NCBI GenBank assembly: GCA_002794465.1
Contig: MTSL01000189.1
Coordinates: 1,575 to 45,439 of the forward strand
Source: Paramicrosporidium saccamoebae
Taxonomy: Eukaryota > Rozellomycota
Length of the DNA: 43,865 bases
Reading direction: 5' to 3'
Under the pieces are notes generated by a model. It was not told where the DNA came from and ran no database searches. It saw only the letters and a program-made list of their open reading frames with translations. The translations under genes were made by a program, and so were the position numbers. Numbering within the stretch: the stretch's first letter is position 1; every line of letters begins with the position of its first letter. Of the stretch, positions 1 to 8,169 are shown piece after piece.

Positions 1-51
1 ACCGAGATTGGCACAGATTGGAAGAAAGTATGGGAGTTCAAGTTGCAGTAA
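1..51 (+). CDS. Possible 3' end of an upstream gene (partial)
   Basis: Frame 1 is open from the window edge and stops at a TAA ending at 51. The 16 residues end in DWKKVWEFKLQ, which reads like ordinary protein rather than intergenic DNA. The bulk of any such gene lies outside the window, so no function can be given. It could equally be a chance open stretch; the call rests only on residue composition. Confidence 0.25.
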   Translation, partial: TEIGTDWKKVWEFKLQ

Positions 52-299
52 TCGCCATGCGCCTATCGAGTAGTGGGGGAGATACCACGGACAAAGCCAG
101 GCAGGAAGGGACAAGAAGACGCGGAAGAAAGCTTTTTCACTTCTAGTCCTATACCCAGCTGTTCAATGTAAGCCTGCAAAAACTATAGCGGCGTGTTCCG
201 TATTAAAAGTCTAGTTAAGTGTACAGGCCTCGTGCCGTCCTTTGGTAGCTTAAGGAAAATTGGACTCCTTATACAATTTTTAACTAAGCCACTAAAAGT

Positions 300-521
300 A
301 TGAAGCAGCTCTTCTTTCTCGTCCTCCTAATGATTATCCTCAGCGCTGATGCTTCCTGTTTTGGAAAAAAAAGGTCCAAGAAACCGACGAAAGGAGCTGC
401 CGTAAAGGGCTCGACAGATGCGGCCGAGCCGACAATTGTAGTCGAGCCAACAACTGATTTACTAGAAGTTAAAGGCACGGCCACTGAACCTGCCAAGACT
501 CCAGAGGATGAAGCCAAGTAA
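300..521 (+). CDS. Small secreted protein, 73 aa
   Basis: The product starts with a strong signal peptide: MKQ, then a hydrophobic core of Leu, Phe and Ile, then a likely cleavage near ADAS at residues 16-19. The mature part is about 54 residues, with a basic N-terminal half (KKRSKKPTK), an acidic Thr/Pro/Glu-rich C-terminal half and one cysteine. A poly(A) signal AATAAA lies 25 bp after the stop, at 546-551, which supports an independent short gene. An overlapping downstream ATG at 508 opens the frame that SPC2 uses, but SPC2 can start at 653 with a well-formed intron, so the two genes need not overlap. No homologue is recognised. I infer a small exported protein. Confidence 0.5.
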   Translation: MKQLFFLVLLMIILSADASCFGKKRSKKPTKGAAVKGSTDAAEPTIVVEPTTDLLEVKGTATEPAKTPEDEAK

Positions 522-652
522 CTTTGTTCCGGATACAAAAGACTCAATAAAAATTGACTATTATGTGCGCGGCTGGGTTTCAGAATTCACGACACCAGCC
601 AGGCTAATAATTGCCAGGACATTTAAGGAAATTGTGCATTATTATCCTCCCT

Positions 653-1289
653 ATGGCAAATCCATCCACTCTTGCCAGTCGTCTTGGTACGTAGTAGCAT
701 TGGCTACTAAATTTGTAGAAAGAACGCCGGTTAAGGTTAACAAGTGGAATTCACAAGAAGTTCGTGTGGCTCTCGATGACCTGGTCGCCAAGGTAGGCTT
801 TCAGAATCTGTAACTTTGCAGTACTTTACCGAAGAGGCCCAATATAAGGAAAACACCTCGTTGGTCAACTATAAGCTGCTCTTTGTGCTTACTCTCACTA
901 TTGTTGGTGGAGCAACCAGCTATTATGCCTTTATTACGCCGTTTGCCAAGGGACGCATCCTTGTCGGTGCCGGTGTTGCATTATACATGGTCGTGCTCGG
1001 CTTGTACACTCTCTCGCTGGGCTTTCTGATGACGTCCACCTGTTTCCGTGGCACCCAGCCATCCACCAAGAAGATGGTTTGGATTCAGAGTAAACTCGAA
1101 CTACCAGCTGCCATCTACCATCTGACCCTTTTAAATCCCAAGACGGGAAAGCCGCTAAAGTGCACAAAAAGCTGGTCGATTGGGGCATGGATTTGCGAGG
1201 ACGGAAAAGTGTCACCAACCGCCTTTTGCGCTGATATGGAAGCGTTTATCAAATCTGACAATTTTAAATCCGCCCTTAGATCAGAATAG
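653..1289 (+). CDS. SPC2: Signal peptidase complex subunit 2 (SPC25/Spc2)
   Basis: Noncatalytic ER membrane subunit of signal peptidase, which cleaves signal peptides during translocation. The model has three exons, 653-686, 719-792 and 822-1289, separated by introns of 32 nt (687-718, GTACGT start, branch CTACTAA at 704-710) and 29 nt (793-821). Both joins keep the frame, giving about 191 aa, close to yeast Spc2 (178) and human SPCS2 (226). Family features are the N-terminal KVNKWNSQEVRVALDD segment, which matches the KxDKWDG..VKxxLDD block of SPCS2, then two membrane spans (roughly residues 51-70 and 78-100). A C-terminal cytosolic domain follows. The start at 653 is chosen because it places this block near the N terminus, as in the family. 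The 3' end is followed by a tandem repeat and a decayed copy of the last exon. This gene is relevant to the many secreted proteins in the window. Confidence 0.85.
687..718 (+). other. 32-nt intron of SPC2
   Basis: It begins GTACGT and ends TTTGTAG, with a CTACTAA branch-point-like motif at 704-710. Removal joins phase 1 exons and restores the conserved frame. Confidence 0.75.
793..821 (+). other. 29-nt intron of SPC2
   Basis: It begins GTAGGC and ends TTTGCAG, with TGTAAC as the likely branch site about ten bases before the acceptor. Exons join in phase 0 after a Lys codon, linking the LDDLVAK block to the first membrane span. Confidence 0.8.
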
Positions 1290-1299
1290 CTATTATATT

Positions 1300-1369
1300 A
1301 TTAAAGACTGATTATTAAGGACCGACTATTAAGGGCTGATCATTAAGGGCTGATTATTAAAGACTGAGT
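1300..1369 (+). repeat. Five tandem 14-bp units after SPC2
   Basis: Units of the form ATTAAGGGCTGATT follow one another at 1300, 1314, 1328, 1342 and 1356 with a few substitutions each. The array sits between the SPC2 stop and a degenerate copy of the SPC2 3' end. Confidence 0.85.
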
Positions 1370-1374
1370 AGTCA

Positions 1375-1471
1375 AGACGAAAAAGTGTCGTCGATTTCCT
1401 TTTGCACTGACATGTAAACGTCTATAAAATCTGTCAATTTTAAATCCACTCTTGCTCTTGGGTCAGAATAG
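1375..1471 (+). pseudogene. Decayed partial copy of the SPC2 3' coding end
   Basis: This stretch resembles 1199-1289, the last part of SPC2, almost end to end. Both read GACG-AAAAGTGTC, then CTTTTGC-CTGA, then AATTTTAAATCC and finish TCAGAATAG. The copy has an in-frame-breaking TGTAA and several indels, so it cannot encode the same tail. It looks like a local tandem duplication that has decayed. Confidence 0.75.
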
Positions 1472-1534
1472 TTAGTCCATTAATAATTGGTATTGGTTCG
1501 AGCCGGCAGCCGGCATAGCCTGGGTATAGAGGAC

Positions 1535-2662
1535 ATGGAAAACATGACCTTTTCTGTTGTGGGTCGTTCTTCAACCACTGCGGCTCGGTTGGGTCGTTTT
1601 TCGCTAGGTTCCAAGTGCATCGAGACTCCTTCGCTGGTCATAGCGACTACTCGAGGCTGTGTGCCTCACCTGACACCCGATACTTTTGCTCGGACAGTGC
1701 AGCCCAAAGACTTTCTCGGCATCGTTTGCTCAACTGAATATCTCCTTGAAGACCAAAGCATTATCCCAAAGACCTGTCCCCATTCCCTCGCCAAGCTGCT
1801 CGGATATGGGGAGAGTGTGCCTGTTATCCTCGCCATCGACGACGTCACATACTGTCATAATGGTGAGCCCAATATGACTAATGGTCTTGATTGGGTCTCT
1901 ATTCTTAATACGGGTGGAGTGTCACAGTACAAAGTCAAAGAAGACACTGAGCGGTTCTTAAAGCATCTAGCTCCAGATGCAATTATTGCTCCTACTGATC
2001 ACTACAACCCAAAGATTGCTCGGCTAAAGAGGATTAGAAAATCGACCGACACTACGAATGCCTATAAAGCCGTATTACTAGAAACTGTGAAGCAGAACTC
2101 TATGGTAGTTCCCTCTCTCATGCTGCACTCTGAAAATGGCGAGACTGAAGAAAAGCAACACTTTGTTTCCGGTGAAATGCAGAAAAGGATGGACAGCCTC
2201 AAGGCCAAGTTGATTTCAGTGATGGGCCTGGAGAGCATGGACACGATCAAATCCATGAGCGCATCCTCTCAAAAGGCCGTCTGTGATTCCGCCCTACTTG
2301 TGCGTGGAGTGCGCGACGCCAAAGAAGTCGTCAAAATTGTTTCTGCAGGCGGTGACTTTGTGGATTCAAAATTTGCCACTGATGCTGCCACAAAGGGACT
2401 TGCCTTGAACATTGCCGAAACGGGTGAAACTGTGACAATAAGTCTTGATGAAGAGTGCCATTTTGAAGACTTTACTGTACTTGATGAAGCCTGTGAATGT
2501 ATTGCGTGTTCTGGCCCAGACAAGACAACCAAATCCTATCTCCATCACTTGGTCAAGTCGTCAGAAATGCTAGCCTATGTCTATCTTTCCTCCCATAACA
2601 TCTGGCAGCTCTGCAGCCTGTTAAAGAAACTTCGTAAATCACTAGACCCGACAAATGAATAA
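1535..2662 (+). CDS. QTRT2: Queuine tRNA-ribosyltransferase accessory subunit 2
   Basis: Noncatalytic partner of QTRT1 in the eukaryotic tRNA-guanine transglycosylase that inserts queuine at the wobble base of GUN anticodons. The longest open frame begins at a TTG at 1487. The first ATG is at 1535 (375 aa) and a second at 1544 aligns better with the family's short N terminus (MTFSVVGRSS...RLGRF). Family marks: RGCVPHLT near residue 42, the LKRIRKSTD block, and a C-terminal zinc site with CECIAC (residues about 320-325), YLHHL and a final LSSHN histidine, the Cys3His arrangement of the TGT fold. Length is close to human QTRT2 (415). Presence of this subunit implies a QTRT1 elsewhere and use of queuine obtained from outside, since eukaryotes do not make it. 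Two ATTGG motifs lie just upstream, at about 1485-1496. Confidence 0.9.
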   Translation: MENMTFSVVGRSSTTAARLGRFSLGSKCIETPSLVIATTRGCVPHLTPDTFARTVQPKDFLGIVCSTEYLLEDQSIIPKTCPHSLAKLLGYGESVPVILAIDDVTYCHNGEPNMTNGLDWVSILNTGGVSQYKVKEDTERFLKHLAPDAIIAPTDHYNPKIARLKRIRKSTDTTNAYKAVLLETVKQNSMVVPSLMLHSENGETEEKQHFVSGEMQKRMDSLKAKLISVMGLESMDTIKSMSASSQKAVCDSALLVRGVRDAKEVVKIVSAGGDFVDSKFATDAATKGLALNIAETGETVTISLDEECHFEDFTVLDEACECIACSGPDKTTKSYLHHLVKSSEMLAYVYLSSHNIWQLCSLLKKLRKSLDPTNE

Positions 2663-2772
2663 TTAAAGCTAGCAAGTAGAATGTTTATTTTTGTAATCGA
2701 GTTGAAATCCTTTACTATACGGCCTATCGTCAATCTGCATGCTCAACCTCCCAATCAACCCACTATCTCAGG

Positions 2773-4014
2773 CTAAAGGGCATAATGAATGTTCCACATT
2801 GTCTGGCAGCTGCCATGCGAAATTTCGGTTGGCTCAAACGGGTCACAGGCACAGTTGTTCTCCCTGCGGAACACAAAGTCGGCGGGACAGTGGCTGAACG
2901 GGTAGTGACGGTATCCAATGTCATGAAAATAGTGAATCTCCTCGGTGGAAAGGAATAACCCGGCGGCAATCGAATGCACCGGCGCATCGCCCCAGCGCTC
3001 GTAGAAAAAGCCCCCTTTCCGATCAAGAAGCTCGAAATACTGATTATATTCGGGAGAGCGGAAAAAGTCAAAACTGGCAATCTCAAAGTTTGACCAAAAG
3101 TGACAGCCGTTGTATCCGTTTGGTGAAGGCGGACCAAAGTAGCGAATGGCCGGCCTTGAGGTGCCCTCCATGAAGCGGGGACCCTTGGGCAGAAATTCTT
3201 CGGTAATAGTCTTCCACAGAGTAGGGATCGTTTCAGGAATCTCCTGCATCGTAATAACAAACCCGTACTTTTTCCTATTGCTTGCCATGAACCGAAAGAC
3301 GTCATAGTTGACATTGCAGGAGAATTCGACACCGGGCTCCACCCTCCAATAATAGTCGAATTGCTGAAGCAAGGGATGGCGGTAAAAGAATCCCGAGAAA
3401 TAGCGGCACATGAACCGGTACGATTCAGATCCGCCATAGACAATGCCCTTGTCACCCATGGCCTTTCGGGCTTTGGCAGCCTTTTCCTGGTCGATCCACT
3501 CTGGATATGACCAGTGCTCCTCTGGAACCTTTCCAAACTGAACCTGCGCACCAGACCCACGTTCGACAATTCTTGTCATTTCATTCATAAATGCTGTATC
3601 AAATTCTTCATTGTTGAGAAAGACGTATGGGTATTGATATTTTTTGTTGAATCTGGTCTCGAAATTTTTCAGCGTGGCGGCCATTTCCACAAAATCCGAA
3701 TTTCGGCAGAGAATTAGTATCACCGCATTCATCCGTGGCTTTAGTGAATCTAGAACGCTGTCTTTCGGAGACGGCCTGCCGTACGTCTTTGAATAGTACT
3801 TTGTCAGCCAGCTGAGGTTGTCCTCCCTCGGCGTTGCACTGTTCAGCAACAAAACCAGCACAGTCATGAACAGCAGTCCGGACACTATCACACCCAGAAT
3901 CCATACTCGTGGCCGATGGCGCATACTCCGTACCAGCTCGCCGCTGCGGGAAAGACTAAAATCCGAGTCCGAGTCTCCCCGACTCAAGCCAGAATATTTT
4001 GCCTTTAGTCGCAT
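2773..4014 (-). CDS. GT15 alpha-1,2-mannosyltransferase (KRE2/MNT1/KTR family)
   Basis: Type II Golgi enzyme that transfers mannose from GDP-mannose in alpha-1,2 linkage onto O- or N-linked glycans of secreted and wall proteins. The 413-aa product has a 35-residue cytosolic tail, one membrane anchor (about 36-58), a stem, and the full catalytic domain. Diagnostic family blocks are present: GGSESYRFMCR, the YYWRVEPGVEF segment, the YERWGDAPVHS motif whose Glu (about residue 339) corresponds to the catalytic Glu of yeast Kre2, and FHDIGYRHYPFSHCP near the C terminus. Length matches Kre2/Mnt1 (442). GT15 is known from fungi, so this gene is the best taxonomic clue in the window. Which KTR paralogue it corresponds to cannot be decided here. 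It would act on glycoproteins passing through the secretory pathway. Confidence 0.93.
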   Translation of the reverse strand: MRLKAKYSGLSRGDSDSDFSLSRSGELVRSMRHRPRVWILGVIVSGLLFMTVLVLLLNSATPREDNLSWLTKYYSKTYGRPSPKDSVLDSLKPRMNAVILILCRNSDFVEMAATLKNFETRFNKKYQYPYVFLNNEEFDTAFMNEMTRIVERGSGAQVQFGKVPEEHWSYPEWIDQEKAAKARKAMGDKGIVYGGSESYRFMCRYFSGFFYRHPLLQQFDYYWRVEPGVEFSCNVNYDVFRFMASNRKKYGFVITMQEIPETIPTLWKTITEEFLPKGPRFMEGTSRPAIRYFGPPSPNGYNGCHFWSNFEIASFDFFRSPEYNQYFELLDRKGGFFYERWGDAPVHSIAAGLFLSTEEIHYFHDIGYRHYPFSHCPADFVFRRENNCACDPFEPTEISHGSCQTMWNIHYAL

Positions 4015-4337
4015 ACGAGCCGAGCCAAACGGTGATCGGGCTCCAATGAAAAAATAGTCGCAACAAACATGTCATAGCAACCAATAGCCAGAGTGTCGCC
4101 AAGTACAGGGTCATTACTAAAACATTTCAGTTTACGAGTAATAAAACCAGCCCTCCTCTGGGCTATCCAAGAAGAAACCCTCCCCCTCCAATACCTGACC
4201 CCTATTCTCACCCACCTCAAATTAGCCAGTTGCATGACAAAGCTCCAGACCAAGTAGTAACATTGTATTGGCACAGTACTCTTTGTTCATTGCTATTTCC
4301 GGGGCAGTACCCCGGTCGATTTTTTGCATTCACAGGA

Positions 4338-4979
4338 ATGACTTACGAGAAAGTATGCTGTCCACATCCATCCCTCATTATTCGCTAGGTTATTGTAATC
4401 GACGGAAAGGGCCATTTGCTCGGACGTCTTGCTTCGATTGTTGCCAAGCAGGTCCTCAACGGCCAGCGTGTCGTCGTGGTTCGCTGCGAGGAGCTGAACA
4501 TGTCCGGCTCCTTCTTCCGTGCCAAGATGAAGTACCACAACTTTTTGCGCAAGCGCACCCTCTCTAACCCCACCCACGGTGCATTCCATTTCCGCGCTCC
4601 CTCTCGCATCTTCTTCCGCACTGTCCGCGGTATGCTTCCCCATAAGACTGCCCGTGGTGCTGCTGCCATGGAGCGTCTCAAGGTCTTTGAGGGATGCCCC
4701 GAGCCATACTCTACCAAGAAGCGCATGGTCGTCCCCGCTGCGCTCCGTGTGCTTCGCCTGAAGCCTGGTCGTCGTTTTGCTACGCTTGGCCGTCTCTCTC
4801 ACGAGGTTGGCTGGAAGTACCAGGATGTCTTGGCCAAGCTAGAGACCCAGCGCAAGGAAGATGGAAAGACTTATTTCGAGGCAAAGACCAAGGCCACCAA
4901 GGAGATGCGTCGCACTCTCTTCTCCAAGGCCAAGGAACTCGAGCCAGTCCAAAAGGCTCTTGCCCAGTATGGTCATTAA
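4338..4979 (+). CDS. RPL16: 60S ribosomal protein uL13 (L16/L13a)
   Basis: Structural protein of the large cytosolic ribosomal subunit. Exon 1 is only 15 nt (4338-4352, MTYEK), then a 36-nt intron (4353-4388), then exon 2 (4389-4979) starting [16 protein letters not shown], the canonical uL13 N terminus. Total 201 aa, against 199 in yeast. Conserved blocks include [33 protein letters not shown] and [16 protein letters not shown]. The gene shows C-rich codon choice (CGT, GCC, ACC), unlike the secreted families, as expected for high expression. The placement of the intron right after the start is a common position in ribosomal protein genes. No ATG in the correct frame lies closer to the conserved N terminus, which supports the split-start model. 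Confidence 0.95.
4353..4388 (+). other. 36-nt intron of RPL16
   Basis: It begins GTATGC and ends TTCGCTAG. Removal joins MTYEK to VIVIDGKG in phase 0, matching the known N terminus of uL13 proteins. Confidence 0.85.
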
Positions 4980-5162
4980 ATAGCGAACCTCCTTGAATAC
5001 ACTTGGTTACATATATTTGTGCAGTATCACGTAACTAGATAATCCGTGCCAAGCGATAAGTGGCAATGAATGGCTCAACTTGATCAGCCCCATCATAGGT
5101 TAGTGTGATTGGCTTTGAAATAATCGCCACTTGGCTGGTCGTTAGTTGTCAGCCACCTATTG

Positions 5163-5170
5163 TATATAAA
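5163..5170 (+). promoter_or_regulatory. TATA box of the Lys/Ser-rich membrane protein gene
   Basis: TATATAAA starts 31 bp before the ATG at 5194, and an ATTGG (reverse CCAAT) sits about 85 bp upstream near 5110. A TATA box this close would place transcription start at or just before the ATG, so the 5' leader must be very short or translation starts at the next Met (5215). Confidence 0.6.
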
Positions 5171-5193
5171 AGCTAAGCCTTTGGCTGGAATCG

Positions 5194-7002
5194 ATGCGCC
5201 AGCTGCCTCGTCCAATGTATCTCTCTCAGCATAGCAAACGACGACTGGTGTTTTGTTTCGTTGTGGCGTTGTTGATTGTGTTGGGGATAGTGTATGGCAT
5301 CTTTTGGTGGTTCCCAAAGCACATGCCGAAATGGTGGCCGCGCTGGTTGGGTGGCAGATCGTCGAAACATGTGTATGTATCTTCAAGCTCGTCGTCTAGC
5401 TATGTGAGCTTTGAGTCAAAGAAGAAGCCGATTAAGAAGAAACATACTAAACGCGGGGAGCACAGTATTGCCGGATTTGAGGGTCTTGATGACTTTGGTG
5501 CGGTGCGAAGAAGAACTATGAAGAGTGTAGACAAGCTGCAAGATGCTTTAAACGGTCGAGTCACCAATAATACTACACGTCGGCGAGCAAAAAAGTCTAC
5601 ACTAGTCAGCTTTCTTGGTTCGTCGTCGACTCTATCAGCCAGCTCTTCTGACGAACGTCGTTTTCCCACAAAATACAAAAATTCCAAAGTGTTCTGTGGT
5701 AGACGGATGGATCAGTGGGTCTACAAACTCCACGAAAAGGTCAAGGAGCTGGTTCTTCAGTACGGACAGAAGATTGGGCGTGAATATTTTGAAAATATTG
5801 AGACGTTCTGGCATGATGTACGGCCCAAGAGAGAACTTTTGCTATCCAAGAAGCAGAAAAAGATTGTTGCAGAGCAAATTGAGATTGGTGCTAGAGAAAT
5901 AGCAAAATCTTTAAAGGGAGGGGGAAAACCCGGTAAGCGCGCTGCATCACTATCAGCGTCTTCTGAATCTAGTAATGATGACTCTGTCGAGGTCAAGTCG
6001 AAAAGAATCGCAAAGTCCTTAAAGGGAAAGAGGAGATTAAGAAAGCATGTTACAATTCTGCCGCAATCCTCCGGATCTGCCGAGTCTACCAAGGTCAAGT
6101 CGAGAAGAGTAACAAAGCCCTTGAAGGGAAAGAAGAAATCAAGAAAGCGCATTACCATTCCATCACAATCCTCCGAACCTACCGAGTCTACCGAGGCCGA
6201 GCCTAGAAAAGTAGCAAAGTCTCGGACGGGAAAGAAAAAACCTGATAAGAGCGCTAAAATATCATCACAATCCTCTGAGTCTACCGAGCCCACCGAGTCC
6301 ACCGAGTCTAGTGAGACTGATTTGAAAAAGATGGCAAAGCACTTGAAAGGAACAAAGAGATTAAGCAAGCACACTAAAGTATCATCACACCCCTCCGAGT
6401 CTACCGAGTCTGGTGAGTCTAGTGAGACTGAGGAAGAAATAACGCACGTTTCGGTTGAGGAAAAGAGCCCAAAAAAGCCAGTGGCACCAAAAGTTATCGA
6501 ATCAAAAAAACTTGCTCCGAGAAAAGGGACAAAATCAGCAACGAAAGCAAGTTCTAAAGTATCATCTCCACATGTAACCAAAAACGGGTCTGTCAATGAG
6601 TATTGGAGAGAGTCTTCTTTGGAAGACAGCAGTGAAATTCCCCTAGTTAATCGGTCCGTATCATCGAGCTTCAAAGACCAGAAGACCAGAGTCGAAACAA
6701 AGGCTCCTCCAGCTCGCCACATGTCAAGATCGGCCGTGAAACGTCCATCGCACAGAGAAAAGACTCTTAAGAAAAAGACAGTTAAAACTGCAAATCCCGT
6801 GCCCCTTACTATGCCAAAGACAACAAAGTTCACCCCACTAGACTACGATTCATCAGATGACACTGTCTCTACAAAAGTCAAACCAGCATTGATACCGACT
6901 TGGCGATCTCCGACTAAGCGCAGCGCGCCTACTCCGGTTCGTTCCGACACTGCAAATCACCAATTGTTTGGCGGAAAGTACAAAATAATCGACATGTCGT
7001 AA
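5194..7002 (+). CDS. Lys/Ser-rich single-pass membrane protein with five internal repeats
   Basis: Not recognised by function. The 602-aa product has a short basic N terminus and a hydrophobic span at about residues 17-39 ending in WWF. A tryptophan-rich segment (PKWWPRWLGG) and a poly-serine stretch follow. The rest is highly charged. A less repetitive part (about 150-230, including VYKLHEKVKELVLQYGQK) may be folded. Residues about 231-415 hold five copies of a 35-40 residue unit of the form (R/K)xAKSLKGKKK..KH...SSQSSESTES. The tail is Lys/Pro/Ser-rich. With basic residues before the span the likely topology is type II, though an uncleaved signal anchor or a secreted product is possible. 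A TATA box lies 31 bp upstream and AATAAA at 7023-7028. An antisense open frame over the repeats is a composition artefact. Confidence 0.7.
   Translation: MRQLPRPMYLSQHSKRRLVFCFVVALLIVLGIVYGIFWWFPKHMPKWWPRWLGGRSSKHVYVSSSSSSSYVSFESKKKPIKKKHTKRGEHSIAGFEGLDDFGAVRRRTMKSVDKLQDALNGRVTNNTTRRRAKKSTLVSFLGSSSTLSASSSDERRFPTKYKNSKVFCGRRMDQWVYKLHEKVKELVLQYGQKIGREYFENIETFWHDVRPKRELLLSKKQKKIVAEQIEIGAREIAKSLKGGGKPGKRAASLSASSESSNDDSVEVKSKRIAKSLKGKRRLRKHVTILPQSSGSAESTKVKSRRVTKPLKGKKKSRKRITIPSQSSEPTESTEAEPRKVAKSRTGKKKPDKSAKISSQSSESTEPTESTESSETDLKKMAKHLKGTKRLSKHTKVSSHPSESTESGESSETEEEITHVSVEEKSPKKPVAPKVIESKKLAPRKGTKSATKASSKVSSPHVTKNGSVNEYWRESSLEDSSEIPLVNRSVSSSFKDQKTRVETKAPPARHMSRSAVKRPSHREKTLKKKTVKTANPVPLTMPKTTKFTPLDYDSSDDTVSTKVKPALIPTWRSPTKRSAPTPVRSDTANHQLFGGKYKIIDMS
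5884..6440 (+). repeat. Coding repeats, about 105-120 bp, five units
   Basis: These encode the five AKSLKGKKK/SSQSSESTES units of the Lys/Ser-rich membrane protein. Between units the ACCGAGTCT-type codons are themselves locally duplicated (STEPTESTESSE), showing ongoing slippage. Confidence 0.7.
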
Positions 7003-7095
7003 TATCTGCGCATTTCGAAATGAATAAACACCTAGCATTAACTATGATCAGACTCCCTGGTTTATTAAACATTAACAATCGGCAAGCTGTCATAG

Positions 7096-8035
7096 ATGGC
7101 CCAAGTCCCTCTATTGCACATTGAGGGACGTACATATAGAACTTACGGTATACAGGCACCCGCATGTGTCGCAAGCCATCAAGAGTTGGACGTAATTCTT
7201 GAAAAAAAAGACGTTTCGTCTCTCTTCAACAACAACTCCGAGTTGCGCAGGCTCGAATCGGATTTTCATACTATAATCAACTACAGAGGTATTGGGGATG
7301 GCAGAATCAAGTTTAGTAATATACTTTGTGGTGGATAATCTCTTGTAGACATTAGCGGAGATGAAAGAGGCATAGAGATGACAAGACGGGCTTTGGAGTA
7401 CACTGCGGGTGCAAAGGGAAAGAGGCTAACCCATTTTATATCTATCCCATTAAATCAAAAGGGCAACTTGAGCCAGGCCTTTTTGGAATTCCGTGAAAAG
7501 GTTCTGAGCCAATGTCACAACGTCACACAGAGCATCTTTATGCCCGTCGAAAAGCTACACCTTACAATGTCAGTGCACGCCTTGTCAGACGATAACCTCC
7601 CAACGCTCTGTTCAATCATAGAATCCGCAGTCAAAACAGCCAAGTTGGGCGAGTTGCAGATCCGATTAAAGGGAATAAATGTTATGAGAGGGAGTCCCGC
7701 GCAATGCCATGTTTTGTACGCCCAGATTGAAGAATGTCGTGCTCTGGAAGACTTGAAAACGGCCATTCTGCTGGCACTGATCGAGCAAGGCTACTATAAC
7801 TCTCTGTTTGTCAAGGTATGTCCACGCTCTCTAGTTTGTCTCACTGTAGTGGCACTGTACAATCATGAATAGCAAGTATTCTAACGGGACTCCATTCGAT
7901 ATAAGCAACGTAATGCAACAGTTGCTCCACTTTGATTTTGGCCAAACCGTCGTCAATAGCATCCATCTCTCAATCTTCAATAGACAGTTAGACCCCAGTG
8001 GCTATTACAAAGCCGCGCAGCAGTTTATTCTGTGA
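7096..8035 (+). CDS. ASCC1: ASCC1-like KH plus 2H phosphoesterase protein
   Basis: Homologue of activating signal cointegrator 1 complex subunit 1, which in animals works with the ASCC3 helicase and ALKBH3 in alkylation repair. Exon 1 starts MAQVPLLHIEGRTYR, like the human RIDGRNYR start, and carries a degenerate KH domain (about residues 30-75). The 2H phosphoesterase domain follows FTHFLS-like LTHFISIPLN. Its two catalytic HxT motifs are both present: LHLTM in exon 2 and WHCTI at the start of exon 3. The C terminus has FDISNVMQ...NSIHLS, matching the family tail. Intron 2 is 7816-7849 (34 nt). Intron 1 ends at 7348, but its donor is uncertain: 7289 (60 nt, good GTATTG), 7328 or 7331. The stop TGA is directly followed by AATAAA (8036-8041). 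Confidence 0.82.
7816..7849 (+). other. 34-nt intron of the ASCC1-like gene
   Basis: It begins GTATGT and ends CTCACTGTAG. Removing it joins LFVK to WHCTIMN and creates the second HxT motif of the phosphoesterase, which otherwise would be lost to a stop. Confidence 0.85.
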
Positions 8036-8041
8036 AATAAA
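8036..8041 (+). terminator. Poly(A) signal abutting the ASCC1 stop
   Basis: AATAAA begins at the base immediately after the TGA stop (8033-8035), implying a 3' UTR of only a few tens of bases. Confidence 0.6.
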
Positions 8042-8114
8042 GCCGAGCCTACGTTTAAATATATGGGGCTGGATGAGGCTGGTTCAAAACTCCGACTAGT
8101 CAAGTCGCCATTTT

Positions 8115-8126
8115 ATTGGTACCAAT
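8115..8126. promoter_or_regulatory. Palindromic double CCAAT box
   Basis: ATTGGTACCAAT is a perfect 12-bp palindrome made of one CCAAT box in each direction, 44 bp before the ATG at 8170. NF-Y/HAP-type factors bind CCAAT; use here is inferred from position. Confidence 0.5.
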
Positions 8127-8169
8127 AATCTGATATTGATACGATAAAATCTCCCATCTCATAGCTGCG

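Noticed and set aside
508-652. Upstream extension of SPC2 from the ATG at 508
   Set aside because: The extra residues have no match in the family, while the ATG at 653 plus a 32-nt intron with a CTACTAA branch gives the expected protein.
1487-1534. Extended QTRT2 N terminus
   Set aside because: It would start at TTG; the ATGs at 1535 and 1544 agree with the family N terminus.
2763-3569. Minus-strand open frame of 268 codons overlapping the mannosyltransferase
   Set aside because: Same strand but a different frame; the 2773-4014 frame carries all GT15 motifs.
5757-6833. Long minus-strand open frame, 358 codons
   Set aside because: It is antisense to the Lys/Ser repeat region of the gene at 5194; Asp/Ser/Phe-rich composition mirrors the sense codons.
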